Positions 8,678-17,331 of a DNA stretch of 64,000 nt are shown here, one piece after another. The notes under the pieces were generated by a model. It searched no databases, was not told where the DNA came from, and saw only the letters and a list, made by a program, of their open reading frames with translations. The DNA is taken from the NCBI RefSeq assembly GCF_004403985.1, contig NZ_SOHL01000008.1, positions 124,001-188,000 on the forward strand, given 5' to 3'. Every line of letters starts with the position of its first letter. The stretch's first letter is position 1. This DNA is from Cryobacterium gelidum (lineage in GTDB: Bacteria > Actinomycetota > Actinomycetes > Actinomycetales > Microbacteriaceae). Both the position numbers and the translations under genes were made by a program.

Positions 8678-9685
8678 ATGTGGCACTCGGTGCAATTCTC
8701 CCGCTATGGGGGCCCGGAAGTACTTGATATGGTCGAGATGACCACCCCCGTTCCCGGTTCTGGTGAGGTGGTCGTCGAGGTCATGGCTGCCGGCCTGAAC
8801 CCGGGCGAGTCCAGTATTCGGGAAGGTCATGTGGACAAGGAGTGGCCGGCTCGCTTCCCGGCAGGGCAGGGGAGCGACTTCGCCGGCTTCATCGCGCGTA
8901 TCGGAGCGGGCGTCACCGGTTGGAAAACAGGCGACGCCGTGCTCGGCCACACAGTGCGCGGTGCGCAGGCAAATTTTGTCACCGTCCCGGCGGGGAATGT
9001 GATCGCCAAGCCCGAGCGCCTGGCTTGGGAGATCGCTGGCAGCCTCTACGTCGCTGCAGCGACCGCCTGGCAGGCAGTCCAAGGTGCCAACCCCGGCCCG
9101 GGTCGCACAGTGCTGGTCCATGCAGCGCACGGCGGTGTCGGCGTCATCGCAGGGCAGCTGGCCAAACGACGCGGATCGCGGGTGATCGGCACCGCCAGCC
9201 TGGACAGTTTTGACTACCTGCGCCAGATCGGCGTGATTCCGGTGGAATACGGCCCAGGATTCGAGGAGAGATTGCGCCGCATCGCACCCGAGGGCATCGA
9301 TGCCGAGCTGAATCGTCTCGGTGACAACGTGCTGATGAATGTCGACTCGACCGACACCACCGTGCTGCAGAAAATCGCAGGCCTGGTCGCCGACCGCCAG
9401 ATCGCCATCCCGGTGGCCGCGATTTACGAATTTGCGCGGGTACGGGACGCGTATCGGGAGCTGGAAGCCGGGCACGCGCACGGCAAAATCGTGCTCTGCA
9501 TGATGCCGGTCAGGTATGCGCACCAAAAGGTGCACGGCATCGACCTGCGCGCGAGTGAGGCCACGAAGGATGCCCCGAATCGGCCACCGGTTCCACCCAA
9601 CCACGAGGCACTTCCGCCGGTGATCGGGCATCGACACCGACATCCGGTCGCCAGCCCAGCGGCAGATCGCTCCCACGCCGAGTGA
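8678..9685 (+). CDS. Zinc-independent quinone-oxidoreductase-like MDR protein, atypical or decaying
   Basis: 335 residues from ATG 8678 with CGGGAGG upstream. N-terminal GroES-like domain (YGGPEVLDMVEMTTPVPGSGEVVVEV, GQGSDFAGFI, GDAVLGH) and Rossmann half (VLVHAAHGGVGVIAGQLAKRRG) match the medium-chain dehydrogenase/reductase family, NADP-dependent quinone oxidoreductase type. Two oddities. After GIDAELNRLGDN the usual 40-50 residues covering the end of the cofactor domain are missing, and the frame jumps to VLQKIAGLVADRQIAI. After the normal end (HAHGKIVL, near 272) there is a 60-residue polar tail without family resemblance. It may be a degrading gene with an internal deletion and lost stop, or a functional variant. 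Confidence 0.75.
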   Translation: MWHSVQFSRYGGPEVLDMVEMTTPVPGSGEVVVEVMAAGLNPGESSIREGHVDKEWPARFPAGQGSDFAGFIARIGAGVTGWKTGDAVLGHTVRGAQANFVTVPAGNVIAKPERLAWEIAGSLYVAAATAWQAVQGANPGPGRTVLVHAAHGGVGVIAGQLAKRRGSRVIGTASLDSFDYLRQIGVIPVEYGPGFEERLRRIAPEGIDAELNRLGDNVLMNVDSTDTTVLQKIAGLVADRQIAIPVAAIYEFARVRDAYRELEAGHAHGKIVLCMMPVRYAHQKVHGIDLRASEATKDAPNRPPVPPNHEALPPVIGHRHRHPVASPAADRSHAE

Positions 9686-9724
9686 CGAAACGTGGGGTGC
9701 CGCCCGCCCGCATAAGATGAACGC

Positions 9725-11299
9725 ATGTCCGCAGGCTCTTTCTACATCACCACGCCCATTTTCTACGTGAATGATGTGCCGCACATCGGGCACGCCTACA
9801 CCGAGGTGGCCGCCGACGTGCTCGCGCGCTGGCACCGGCAGTCAGGCGATGACGCCTGGCTGCTCACCGGGACCGACGAACACGGCCAGAAGATTCTGCG
9901 CACCGCGACCGCCAATGGCGTCACGCCGAAGGAATGGGCCGACCGCCTGGTGGAGACCGCGTGGAAGCCGCTACTGGAGACCGTCAACATTGCCAACGAC
10001 GACTTCATCCGCACCACCGACGAACGCCATGAGGTAAACGCGCAGAAGTTTCTGAAACACCTGCACGACGAAGGTCACATCTACACCGGCGAGTACGAGG
10101 GCTACTACTGCGTCGGCTGTGAGGAATACAAGCAGACCACCGACCTCGTCGACGGCGCCGGCGAGTACGCCGGCCAGCTCGTCTGTGCGATCCACTCCAA
10201 ACCGGTCGAACTGCTGCACGAGAAGAATTACTTCTTCAAAATGAGCGCCTTCGCCGACCGACTGCTGGCACTCTACGAACAGAACCCCAACTTCGTGCAG
10301 CCGGAAGCGGCCCGCAACGAGGTCATGTCCTTCGTCAAGCGCGGACTGAGCGACCTGTCGATCTCCAGGTCGAGCTTCGACTGGGGAATCAAGGTGCCGT
10401 GGGATGAATCGCACGTTGTCTACGTCTGGTTCGACGCGCTGCTGAACTACATCACCGCGGCCGGTTACGGCCAGAACGATGAGGAGTTTGCGAGCCGCTG
10501 GCCCGCGACGCACATCGTCGGTAAGGACATTCTGCGTTTTCACGCCGTCATCTGGCCGGCCATGCTCATGGCCGCCGGCATCGAGGTGCCCAAGCAGGTC
10601 TTCGGCCATGGTTGGCTGTTGGTCGGCGGCGAGAAGATGAGCAAGTCGAAGCTCACCGGCATCGCCCCGAGCCAAATCACCGATACCTTCGGCTCCGACG
10701 CCTTTCGCTACTACTTCATGCGAGCCATCAGCTTCGGCCAGGACGGCTCGTTCAGCTGGGAAGACCTCTCGGCCCGCTACCAGTCCGAACTGGCCAATGG
10801 TTTCGGCAACCTCGCGTCCCGCGTGATCGCGATGGTCGTGCGCTACTGCGACGGCGTCGTGCCGGCCGCTGGCGCGTTCACGGCCGACGATCTCGCGATC
10901 CAGGCCACCGAAAAGCGGGTGACGGATGCCGCGGCGGCCGCCATCGACCAGCTCGCCATTCACGACGCCCTTGCCACCGTGTGGGAACTCGTCGACGAGC
11001 TCAACGGCTACATCACCCTGCAGGAACCGTGGGCGCTCGCCAAGAAACCGGAAAGCCGCGAACGCCTCGGCACGGTGCTGCACACCGCAGTGCGCGGCCT
11101 CGGTACCCTCGCAGTGCTGCTGTCCCCGGTCATCCCGGTCGCGACCGGCAAGCTGTGGAGCGCCCTCGGCGGCGACGGCGCCCTCGTCGACCAGCGCGTC
11201 GACCTGGCCTGGGAATGGACCGGCGGCGCACAGGTGACCGCCCTCGAACCACTATTCCCACGCATCGAATCGATCGTGGAGCCGACCGATGGTCAGTGA
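9725..11299 (+). CDS. metG: Methionyl-tRNA synthetase
   Basis: 524 residues, class I synthetase. YITTPIFYVNDVPHIGHAYTEV contains the HIGH motif, YYCVGCEEY belongs to the insertion, and GEKMSKSKLTG is the KMSKS loop. The C-terminal anticodon-binding helix bundle is present; no EMAP-like dimerisation domain follows, as in many actinobacteria. It charges tRNA-Met. The stop overlaps tatD by 11 bp, making a metG-tatD-rsmA operon. Confidence 0.97.
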   Translation: MSAGSFYITTPIFYVNDVPHIGHAYTEVAADVLARWHRQSGDDAWLLTGTDEHGQKILRTATANGVTPKEWADRLVETAWKPLLETVNIANDDFIRTTDERHEVNAQKFLKHLHDEGHIYTGEYEGYYCVGCEEYKQTTDLVDGAGEYAGQLVCAIHSKPVELLHEKNYFFKMSAFADRLLALYEQNPNFVQPEAARNEVMSFVKRGLSDLSISRSSFDWGIKVPWDESHVVYVWFDALLNYITAAGYGQNDEEFASRWPATHIVGKDILRFHAVIWPAMLMAAGIEVPKQVFGHGWLLVGGEKMSKSKLTGIAPSQITDTFGSDAFRYYFMRAISFGQDGSFSWEDLSARYQSELANGFGNLASRVIAMVVRYCDGVVPAAGAFTADDLAIQATEKRVTDAAAAAIDQLAIHDALATVWELVDELNGYITLQEPWALAKKPESRERLGTVLHTAVRGLGTLAVLLSPVIPVATGKLWSALGGDGALVDQRVDLAWEWTGGAQVTALEPLFPRIESIVEPTDGQ

Positions 11300-12290
11300 C
11301 TCGCCCGTCGACGGATACGGCAGTGCTATTCGCCGCCGCGAGAACACCACGGGCCGCGATCTGAGCTACCCGCCGCTACCTGAGTCGCTCACGGTGCCCG
11401 TCTACGACAACCACACGCACCTCGAAATAGCCGACGGGGAACATCCGCTCGGCTACCGGGAACAGCTCGACCGCGCCTCGAGTGTTGGCGTGCGCGGAGT
11501 GATCCAGGTCGGCGGTGACGTCGAAACCTCGCGCTGGTCGGCTGCGGCAGCGCTGATCGAGCCGCGCATGCTCGCCGCCGTCGCGATTCACCCCAATGAG
11601 GCGCCCGCGCTGGCAGCGGCTGGAACCCTCGACGACGCTCTCGCGGTGATCAACGAACTTGCCGGGCAACCCCGCGTGGTCGCAATCGGCGAGACCGGCC
11701 TCGACTTCTTTCGCACCCCCGAAGAAGGCCGCGCCGCCCAGTTTCGCTCCTTCGAGGCGCACATTCGCATTGCCAAGGAGCACAACCTCGCCCTGCAAAT
11801 TCACGACCGCGACGCCCACGAGGCCGTGATTGAAACCCTGCTGCGGGTCGGCGCCCCCGAACGCACCGTTTTTCACTGCTTCTCCGGAGACTCCGACATG
11901 GCCAGATTCTGCGCCGCCCAAGGCTGGTACATGTCGTTCGCCGGCAACGTGACGTTCAAAAACGCCGACAACCTGCGGGCTGCCCTGTCCGCCGCCCCCC
12001 GCAACCTGCTGCTGGTTGAAACGGATGCTCCCTTCCTCACCCCGCTGCCCTACCGCGGCCGGCCGAATGCGCCCTATCTGCTGCCCAACACGCTGCGCGG
12101 CATGGCCGCTCACCTCGAGACGGATGTCTCCCTGCTCTCCGCCCAAATCACCGCCAACACCGAACTGGTCTACGGTCGCTGGGACGCCGAACCCGTCACC
12201 GCCGCCTTCGCTGCCCCTTCTGGTGGTTCAAGTACCGGTCCCGGCGACGAGCAGCGGGCCACCCAAACACCCCGAGGAGGCCTCGCATGA
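11289..12290 (+). CDS. tatD: TatD family metal-dependent deoxyribonuclease
   Basis: 333 residues. The metal-binding signature is present: DNHTHLE near the N-terminus, AIGETGLDFF (catalytic Glu), LQIHDRDAHEAVIE, VFHCFSGD and LVETDAPFL. TatD enzymes are TIM-barrel 3'-5' exonucleases used in DNA quality control. The N-terminus has about 35 extra residues before PVYDNHTH and the C-terminus a Ser/Gly/Thr-rich tail, both modest additions. Overlaps metG by 11 bp and rsmA by 4 bp. Confidence 0.93.
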   Translation: MVSDSPVDGYGSAIRRRENTTGRDLSYPPLPESLTVPVYDNHTHLEIADGEHPLGYREQLDRASSVGVRGVIQVGGDVETSRWSAAAALIEPRMLAAVAIHPNEAPALAAAGTLDDALAVINELAGQPRVVAIGETGLDFFRTPEEGRAAQFRSFEAHIRIAKEHNLALQIHDRDAHEAVIETLLRVGAPERTVFHCFSGDSDMARFCAAQGWYMSFAGNVTFKNADNLRAALSAAPRNLLLVETDAPFLTPLPYRGRPNAPYLLPNTLRGMAAHLETDVSLLSAQITANTELVYGRWDAEPVTAAFAAPSGGSSTGPGDEQRATQTPRGGLA

Positions 12291-13297
12291 CCGGCCGTCA
12301 CTCCCCGGAGCACATCCCGCAGGCCCCGTCCGTGCCCGCCGCGACGGCCGCTGAGAGTACCAAAGCAGCTCCCCAAGACGCACCCGTCCTGCCGGTCGAA
12401 CCGGCCGAGATCGCCATACCGACGCCGCAACGGCCGACGGACCCGGCCAGGTCCACGAAGACCCTCCTCGGCCCGGCCGAGATTCGCGACCTCGCCGAGA
12501 TGCTCGGTGTCAATCCGACCAAGAAGCTCGGCCAGAACTTCGTCATCGACGCCAACACAGTGCGGCGCATCGTCAAGGTCGCCGCCGTCGCGGCCGGCGA
12601 TACCGTCGTCGAGGTGGGCCCCGGCCTCGGCTCGCTCACCCTCGGCATGCTCGAAATCGGCGCACGTGTCGTCGCCGTCGAAATCGATGACCGCCTCGCC
12701 GAGCAGCTGCCGCTCACCGTCGAACTGATGCAGCCGGATGCCCGACTCACGGTGATCCGCGCCGACGCCCTGAAAATCACCGAGCTGCCGGGCGACCCCA
12801 CCCGACTCGTCGCCAACCTGCCCTACAACGTCTCGGTGCCGGTGCTGCTCTACCTGCTCGAACACTTCGCATCCATTCGGGCCGGCGTCGTCATGGTGCA
12901 GGCCGAGGTCGGCGAGCGCCTTGCCGCCCCGCCCGGCAACAAGATCTATGGCAGCCCGAGTGTCAAAGCCGCCTGGTACGGCGACTTCCGCACCGCCGGC
13001 AAGGTGAGCCGCCAGGTTTTCTGGCCGGTCCCGAACGTCGACTCGATCCTGATCGCCTTCGAACGCCGCACGGCGCCGCTGGAATCCGAAGAACTACGAC
13101 TCAAGACTTTCGCGCTCGTCGACGCGGCTTTTCAGCAGCGCCGCAAGATGCTGCGCCAGTCGCTGTCGGTCGTTCTCGGAGACTCGGCGGCGGCATCCAC
13201 TGTCATGACGGCGGCCGGAATCGACCCGACAACCCGCGGCGAGCAGCTCACCGTGCACGACTTCCTCGCGATCGCGCGCGTCTGGATGCCCGCGTAG
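12287..13297 (+). CDS. rsmA: 16S rRNA (adenine1518-N6/adenine1519-N6)-dimethyltransferase
   Basis: 336 residues. KKLGQNFVIDANTVRRIV, VVEVGPGLGSLTLGML (SAM site), VAVEIDDRLAEQL and the catalytic VANLPYNVSVPVLL identify RsmA/KsgA. It dimethylates two adenines in the 3' hairpin of 16S rRNA late in small-subunit assembly. The ATG at 12287 overlaps the tatD stop (ATGA) behind a GAGGAGG site. An extra N-terminal segment of about 55 Ala/Pro-rich residues precedes the conserved region; the start could lie further in, but the coupling and ribosome binding site favour this one. Confidence 0.95.
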   Translation: MTGRHSPEHIPQAPSVPAATAAESTKAAPQDAPVLPVEPAEIAIPTPQRPTDPARSTKTLLGPAEIRDLAEMLGVNPTKKLGQNFVIDANTVRRIVKVAAVAAGDTVVEVGPGLGSLTLGMLEIGARVVAVEIDDRLAEQLPLTVELMQPDARLTVIRADALKITELPGDPTRLVANLPYNVSVPVLLYLLEHFASIRAGVVMVQAEVGERLAAPPGNKIYGSPSVKAAWYGDFRTAGKVSRQVFWPVPNVDSILIAFERRTAPLESEELRLKTFALVDAAFQQRRKMLRQSLSVVLGDSAAASTVMTAAGIDPTTRGEQLTVHDFLAIARVWMPA

Positions 13298-13345
13298 CCG
13301 CAGGGGCGGTCCGTGCGGGTCGACAGGCTGGGCTAAGTTAAAAGC

Positions 13346-14275
13346 ATGATGACGTCCGCCGGCACCAGCGTTGTGCACGCGCGGGCACCCGGCAAAATCA
13401 ACGTCTTCCTCAAGGTTGGCGCCGTTCTTGAAGACGGCTACCACGACCTCGCGACCGCCTACCAGGCCGTCTCCCTGTTCGAGGAAGTGCGGGCCACCCC
13501 GGCCAGCGACTTCTCGGTGGAATTCAGCGGCAGCATCGACACCTCCGGTCTCGCGACCGACGGGAGCAACCTGGCTATCAAAGCGGCCAGGGCCCTGGCC
13601 CGCAAGACCGGCTATCGCGGCGGTGTTCACCTCGAGATCGAGAAGAACGTGCCAATCGCCGGCGGTATGGGCGGCGGCTCGGCCGATGCCGCGGCCACCC
13701 TCCTCGCCTGCGACGCCCTCTGGGCTACCGGCGCTACCAAAGATGAACTTCTCGCCATCGCGGCGGAGCTTGGCGCCGACGTGCCGTTCTCCTTCACCGG
13801 CGGGACCGCCATCGGAACCGGGCGCGGCGATCGGCTCAGCCCAGCCCTGGCCAAGGGCAAATTTCAGTGGGTACTCGCCCTCGCCGACTTCGGCATGTCC
13901 ACGCCGGGCGTCTTCCAGGAGCTTGATCGGCACCGCGATCGCCATGCACAGGACATCTATCCGGCTCAGCATCAGCCCTCCGTCGACGCCAACGTGCTGC
14001 AGGCGCTGCGAGCGGGCGACCCGCACATGCTCGCCGACGCGCTGCACAACGACCTGCAGGCACCCGCCCTGCACCTCGCGCCCGGCCTCGGCAAGGTGCT
14101 GCAGCTCGGCGAAGAGAACGGCGCCCTCGCTGGCATCCTCTCCGGTTCCGGCCCGACCGTGGCTTTTCTGGTGGCGGATGCCGACAGCGCGCTCGAACTG
14201 CAGGTCGCGCTCTCCGCCTCCCGCCTGCGCGTCGTGCGCGCCACTGGACCGGTGCACGGCGCCCGCCTCATCTAG
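13346..14275 (+). CDS. ispE: 4-diphosphocytidyl-2-C-methyl-D-erythritol kinase
   Basis: 309 residues, GHMP kinase. [14 protein letters not shown] at the N-terminus, the phosphate-binding loop [19 protein letters not shown] and the late [13 protein letters not shown] are diagnostic. IspE phosphorylates CDP-methylerythritol in the MEP pathway to isoprenoid precursors. It follows rsmA by 48 bases, a conserved actinobacterial neighbourhood. Confidence 0.95.
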   Translation: MMTSAGTSVVHARAPGKINVFLKVGAVLEDGYHDLATAYQAVSLFEEVRATPASDFSVEFSGSIDTSGLATDGSNLAIKAARALARKTGYRGGVHLEIEKNVPIAGGMGGGSADAAATLLACDALWATGATKDELLAIAAELGADVPFSFTGGTAIGTGRGDRLSPALAKGKFQWVLALADFGMSTPGVFQELDRHRDRHAQDIYPAQHQPSVDANVLQALRAGDPHMLADALHNDLQAPALHLAPGLGKVLQLGEENGALAGILSGSGPTVAFLVADADSALELQVALSASRLRVVRATGPVHGARLI

Positions 14276-14316
14276 CCCGGAATCGTGCGTCCCGGCGTGC
14301 CGTAAACTGGGAGGCT

Positions 14317-16110
14317 ATGGCACATCTTCTCGGGGCTGAGTCCCTGCACCTCGAATTTCCCACCCGCGTCATCTTTGACAGCGTCACCGCCGGCCTCAAC
14401 GAGGGCGACCGCATCGGCGTCGTCGGCAAGAACGGCGACGGCAAGTCCACCCTCATGCGCCTACTGGCCGGCCGTATGGAGCCCGACGAGGGCCGCGTTA
14501 CTCGGCGGCGCGGCGTCACCATCGGCATGCTCGACCAGTCCGACGACCTCGCCTCCGGCCAGACGGTCGGCCACACCATCGTCGGCCGCATCGAAGAACA
14601 CGTCTGGGCCGGCGATGCCAAGGTGCGCGATGTCATCGGCGGACTCGTACGCGATATCCCTTGGGACGCCCTCGTCGACGACCTCTCCGGTGGGCAGCGC
14701 CGCCGGGTTGCCCTGGCCGCCGTGCTCATCGGCGACTACGACGTGATCTTTCTCGATGAGCCCACCAACCACCTCGACGTGGAGGGCATCTCCTGGCTCG
14801 CCGGTCACCTCAAGACCCGCTGGGCCGCGCAGAGCGGCGGACTCGTGGTCGTCACCCACGACCGATGGTTCCTCGACGAGGTCTGCAACATTACCTGGGA
14901 GGTGCACGACCGCCTGATCGAACCTTTCGAGGGGGGCTACGCCGCCTACATCCTGCAGCGCGTCGAGCGCGATCGCATGAGCTCGGTGGTCGAATCCAAG
15001 CGTCAGAACCTGATGAAGAAGGAACTGGCCTGGCTGCGCCGCGGCGCCCCGGCCCGCACGGCGAAGCCCAAGTTCCGCATCGATGCTGCGAACGTGCTGA
15101 TCGAGAACGAGCCGCCGCCCCGCGATACCGTGTCGATGCAGTCCATGGCCATGCAGCGCCTCGGCAAGGACGTCGTCGACCTCATCGACATCGGCGTGAA
15201 GTTCGGTGACAAAACCGTGCTGAACGACATCACCTGGCGCATCGCGCCGGGGGAGCGCACCGGCATCATGGGCGTCAATGGTGCAGGCAAGTCCACCCTG
15301 CTCAACCTGGTCGCCGGCACCCTGCAGCCCACGACCGGCCACGTGAAGCGCGGCAAGACCATCAAGGTCGCTGTGCTCACCCAGCAGCTGTTCGAACTCG
15401 ACGAGATTCGCAACGATCGCGTGAGCGACGTCATCGGCCGCCAGAAGACGAGCTACATGGCAGGCGGTAAGGAGATCACACCGGGCCAGATGCTCGAACG
15501 TATGGGCTTTCTGAGCGCCCAGCTCACCACCCAGGTGAAGGACCTCTCCGGTGGGCAGAAGCGCCGCCTGCAGCTGCTGCTGATCGTGCTCGACGAGCCC
15601 AACGTACTCATCCTCGACGAGCCCACCAACGACCTCGACACTGACATGCTCGCCGCCATGGAAGACCTGCTCGACTCCTTTCCCGGCACCCTGCTCGTCG
15701 TTTCGCACGACCGGTACCTGATCGAGCGTGTCACCGATAATCAGTACGCGGTCATGGACGGCGGTTTTAGGCACCTGCCGGGCGGCGTCGACCAGTACCT
15801 CGAGGTGCGCCGCAAGGCCGTCGCCGGCCCGGCCTCCGGAACACCCGCGGATGCCTCTGGCTCGGCGAAGAAGATCCCCACCCTCGGCGGGGCTGAACTG
15901 CGTAACGCGCAGAAGGAGCTCGGGTCGATCGACCGCAAGGTGGTCAAATTGCAGGAGCGCATCGCGCAGGCGCACGAGAATCTGGCCGTGCACGACCAGT
16001 CCGACTTTGCCGGTTTGGGCGCGCTCGGCGTGAAGCTGACCGAACTCGAGGAGACCATCGTCACGCTCGAAACCCGCTGGGTCGAACTTACCGAGTTGAT
16101 CGAAAGCTAA
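14317..16110 (+). CDS. ABC-F family ATPase (ribosome-associated, Uup/EttA-like)
   Basis: 597 residues with two ABC cassettes and no membrane segments. Cassette 1: GKNGDGKST, LSGGQRRRVALA, LDEPTNHLD. Cassette 2: GVNGAGKST, LSGGQKRRLQLL, LDEPTNDLD. A charged linker (ESKRQNLMKKELAWLRRGAPARTAKPKFR) joins them, as in ABC-F proteins, and a C-terminal coiled coil (about 520-597, QKELGSIDRKVVKLQERIAQ) resembles Uup. ABC-F proteins act on the ribosomal E site or give antibiotic protection; which applies here is not visible. Follows ispE by 41 bases, a common position for this gene in actinobacteria. Confidence 0.93.
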   Translation: MAHLLGAESLHLEFPTRVIFDSVTAGLNEGDRIGVVGKNGDGKSTLMRLLAGRMEPDEGRVTRRRGVTIGMLDQSDDLASGQTVGHTIVGRIEEHVWAGDAKVRDVIGGLVRDIPWDALVDDLSGGQRRRVALAAVLIGDYDVIFLDEPTNHLDVEGISWLAGHLKTRWAAQSGGLVVVTHDRWFLDEVCNITWEVHDRLIEPFEGGYAAYILQRVERDRMSSVVESKRQNLMKKELAWLRRGAPARTAKPKFRIDAANVLIENEPPPRDTVSMQSMAMQRLGKDVVDLIDIGVKFGDKTVLNDITWRIAPGERTGIMGVNGAGKSTLLNLVAGTLQPTTGHVKRGKTIKVAVLTQQLFELDEIRNDRVSDVIGRQKTSYMAGGKEITPGQMLERMGFLSAQLTTQVKDLSGGQKRRLQLLLIVLDEPNVLILDEPTNDLDTDMLAAMEDLLDSFPGTLLVVSHDRYLIERVTDNQYAVMDGGFRHLPGGVDQYLEVRRKAVAGPASGTPADASGSAKKIPTLGGAELRNAQKELGSIDRKVVKLQERIAQAHENLAVHDQSDFAGLGALGVKLTELEETIVTLETRWVELTELIES

Positions 16111-16198
16111 CGTCGCAGAAACTGTGACGCAGTGTGTCCGGGAGGGCCACGCGTCGCAGTTTCGGCGCGTATCGTTATTGAGTGCCTCGCAGAGCTGC

Positions 16199-16240
16199 GG
16201 CACAGACCCCCACCCCTAATACCCGGGGTTGATCTGTGCC
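16199..16240 (+). promoter_or_regulatory. Two-stage stem-loop in the metQ 5' region
   Basis: Outer stem GGCACAGA (16199-16206) pairs with TCTGTGCC (16233-16240); inner stem ACCCC (16212-16216) pairs with GGGGT (16225-16229), with loop TAATACCC. It lies 70 bases before metQ and has no T tract. It could be a leader regulatory element or a terminator of the upstream ABC-F gene; it does not match a SAM riboswitch I can recognise. Confidence 0.45.
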
Positions 16241-16309
16241 CAAATAATCGCTGTGCCCATAATCGCCATCGGCGCTCTCGGGGAATTCACACAGCGAAAG
16301 AGACCCTCC

Positions 16310-17200
16310 ATGAAAAAGCCACGTTCCTTCAAGAAGTCCGCACTGGCCGCACTCGCGATTCTGCCGCTTGCGGCACTGCTGGCCGGGTGCGCAGGCGCTG
16401 CTGGTGGTGAAGATGTCGTGAAGATCGGTGTCGTCGACGAGAGCGAACCGTACTGGGGCGTCTTCAAGGAAGCCGCAGCCGACGCAGGGATCACGGTCGA
16501 CCTGGTCAACTTCGCCACCTACGAGCAGCCGAACCCTGCCCTGACCGCCGGCGAAATCGACCTCAATCAATTCCAGACCATCGTCTACCTCGCAAACTAC
16601 AACGTGGCGAGTAGCCAGGACCTCTCGGCGATTGGCGCCACCGCAATCTACCCGCTGGGTCTCTATTCCACGCAGTACACCAGCGTCGATGAGATTCAGA
16701 AGGGCGACACGGTCGCCGTGCCCAATGACCAGAGCAACATGGCCCGCGCCCTCGTCGTACTCCAGTCAGCCGGTTTGATCGAGCTCACCGACGGCGGCAC
16801 GATTTCGTCGTCACTCGACGACATCGACTCCGCCGCCTCGCGGGTGAAAGTGACGGCTCTCGACGCGTCGCTCACGACGACCTCGCTGCCCGACGTCGCC
16901 GCCGCGATCGTCAACAACGAGTTTGTTGGAAAGGCCGGGCTCAGTTTCTCGGATGCGATCGCCCAGGACGATCCGGCCGACCCCAAGTCCGTGCCCTATG
17001 CGAACGTCTTTGCCGCGCGCGCCGAGGACAAAGACAACGCGACGTACCAGAAGCTCGTCGAGATCTACCAGACCACGAAGGCCGTTCAGGATGGCGTTCG
17101 CGAAGCGTCCGGCGACACGGCAGTGCTGTTGACGACCCCGGTTTCCGAGCTTGAAGCGTCGCGCGTCGCGGTCGAGGCCGACACCAAGGCTCAGAAGTAA
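16310..17200 (+). CDS. metQ: Methionine ABC transporter substrate-binding lipoprotein
   Basis: 296 residues from ATG 16310 (MKKPRSFKKSALAALAI); an upstream ATG would put a non-signal segment before the lipoprotein signal. The lipobox LAALLAGC places the lipidated Cys near 27. The body is NlpA/MetQ family: GVVDESEPYWGVFKEAAADAGI, LVNFATYEQPNPALTAGEIDLNQFQ and VAVPNDQSNMARALVVLQSAGLI. It binds methionine for the MetNI permease. Separated from metN by 131 bases containing a strong hairpin, which may keep binding protein more abundant than the ATPase. Confidence 0.92.
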   Translation: MKKPRSFKKSALAALAILPLAALLAGCAGAAGGEDVVKIGVVDESEPYWGVFKEAAADAGITVDLVNFATYEQPNPALTAGEIDLNQFQTIVYLANYNVASSQDLSAIGATAIYPLGLYSTQYTSVDEIQKGDTVAVPNDQSNMARALVVLQSAGLIELTDGGTISSSLDDIDSAASRVKVTALDASLTTTSLPDVAAAIVNNEFVGKAGLSFSDAIAQDDPADPKSVPYANVFAARAEDKDNATYQKLVEIYQTTKAVQDGVREASGDTAVLLTTPVSELEASRVAVEADTKAQK

Positions 17201-17217
17201 GCATCAGCTTTACCGCG

Positions 17218-17269
17218 TGAGCAGTTTCGGTTCTTTGTGAGATTCACGGCCACAAGCCGAGACTGCTCA
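17218..17269 (+). terminator. Intercistronic stem-loop between metQ and metN
   Basis: TGAGCAGTTTCGG (17218-17230) pairs with CCGAGACTGCTCA (17257-17269), 13 bp with one G-U pair, and an inner GTGA/TCAC step. There is no T run, so partial termination or 3'-end protection of metQ mRNA is more likely than a complete stop. Confidence 0.6.
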
Positions 17270-17331
17270 TTCGTGTTCCCGGTGCGACATCACGACACAT
17301 CAGCAACAAGAAGGTTTTTGAGGAACAACGG

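Noticed and set aside
14461..16203. 580-codon minus-strand frame opposite the ABC-F gene
   Set aside because: The plus strand has an unmistakable ABC-F protein; the antisense frame is a by-product of high GC content and has no recognisable domain.
16111..16309. SAM or other known methionine riboswitch before metQ
   Set aside because: The stem-loop present does not show the conserved cores of SAM riboswitch classes I know; recorded only as a structure.
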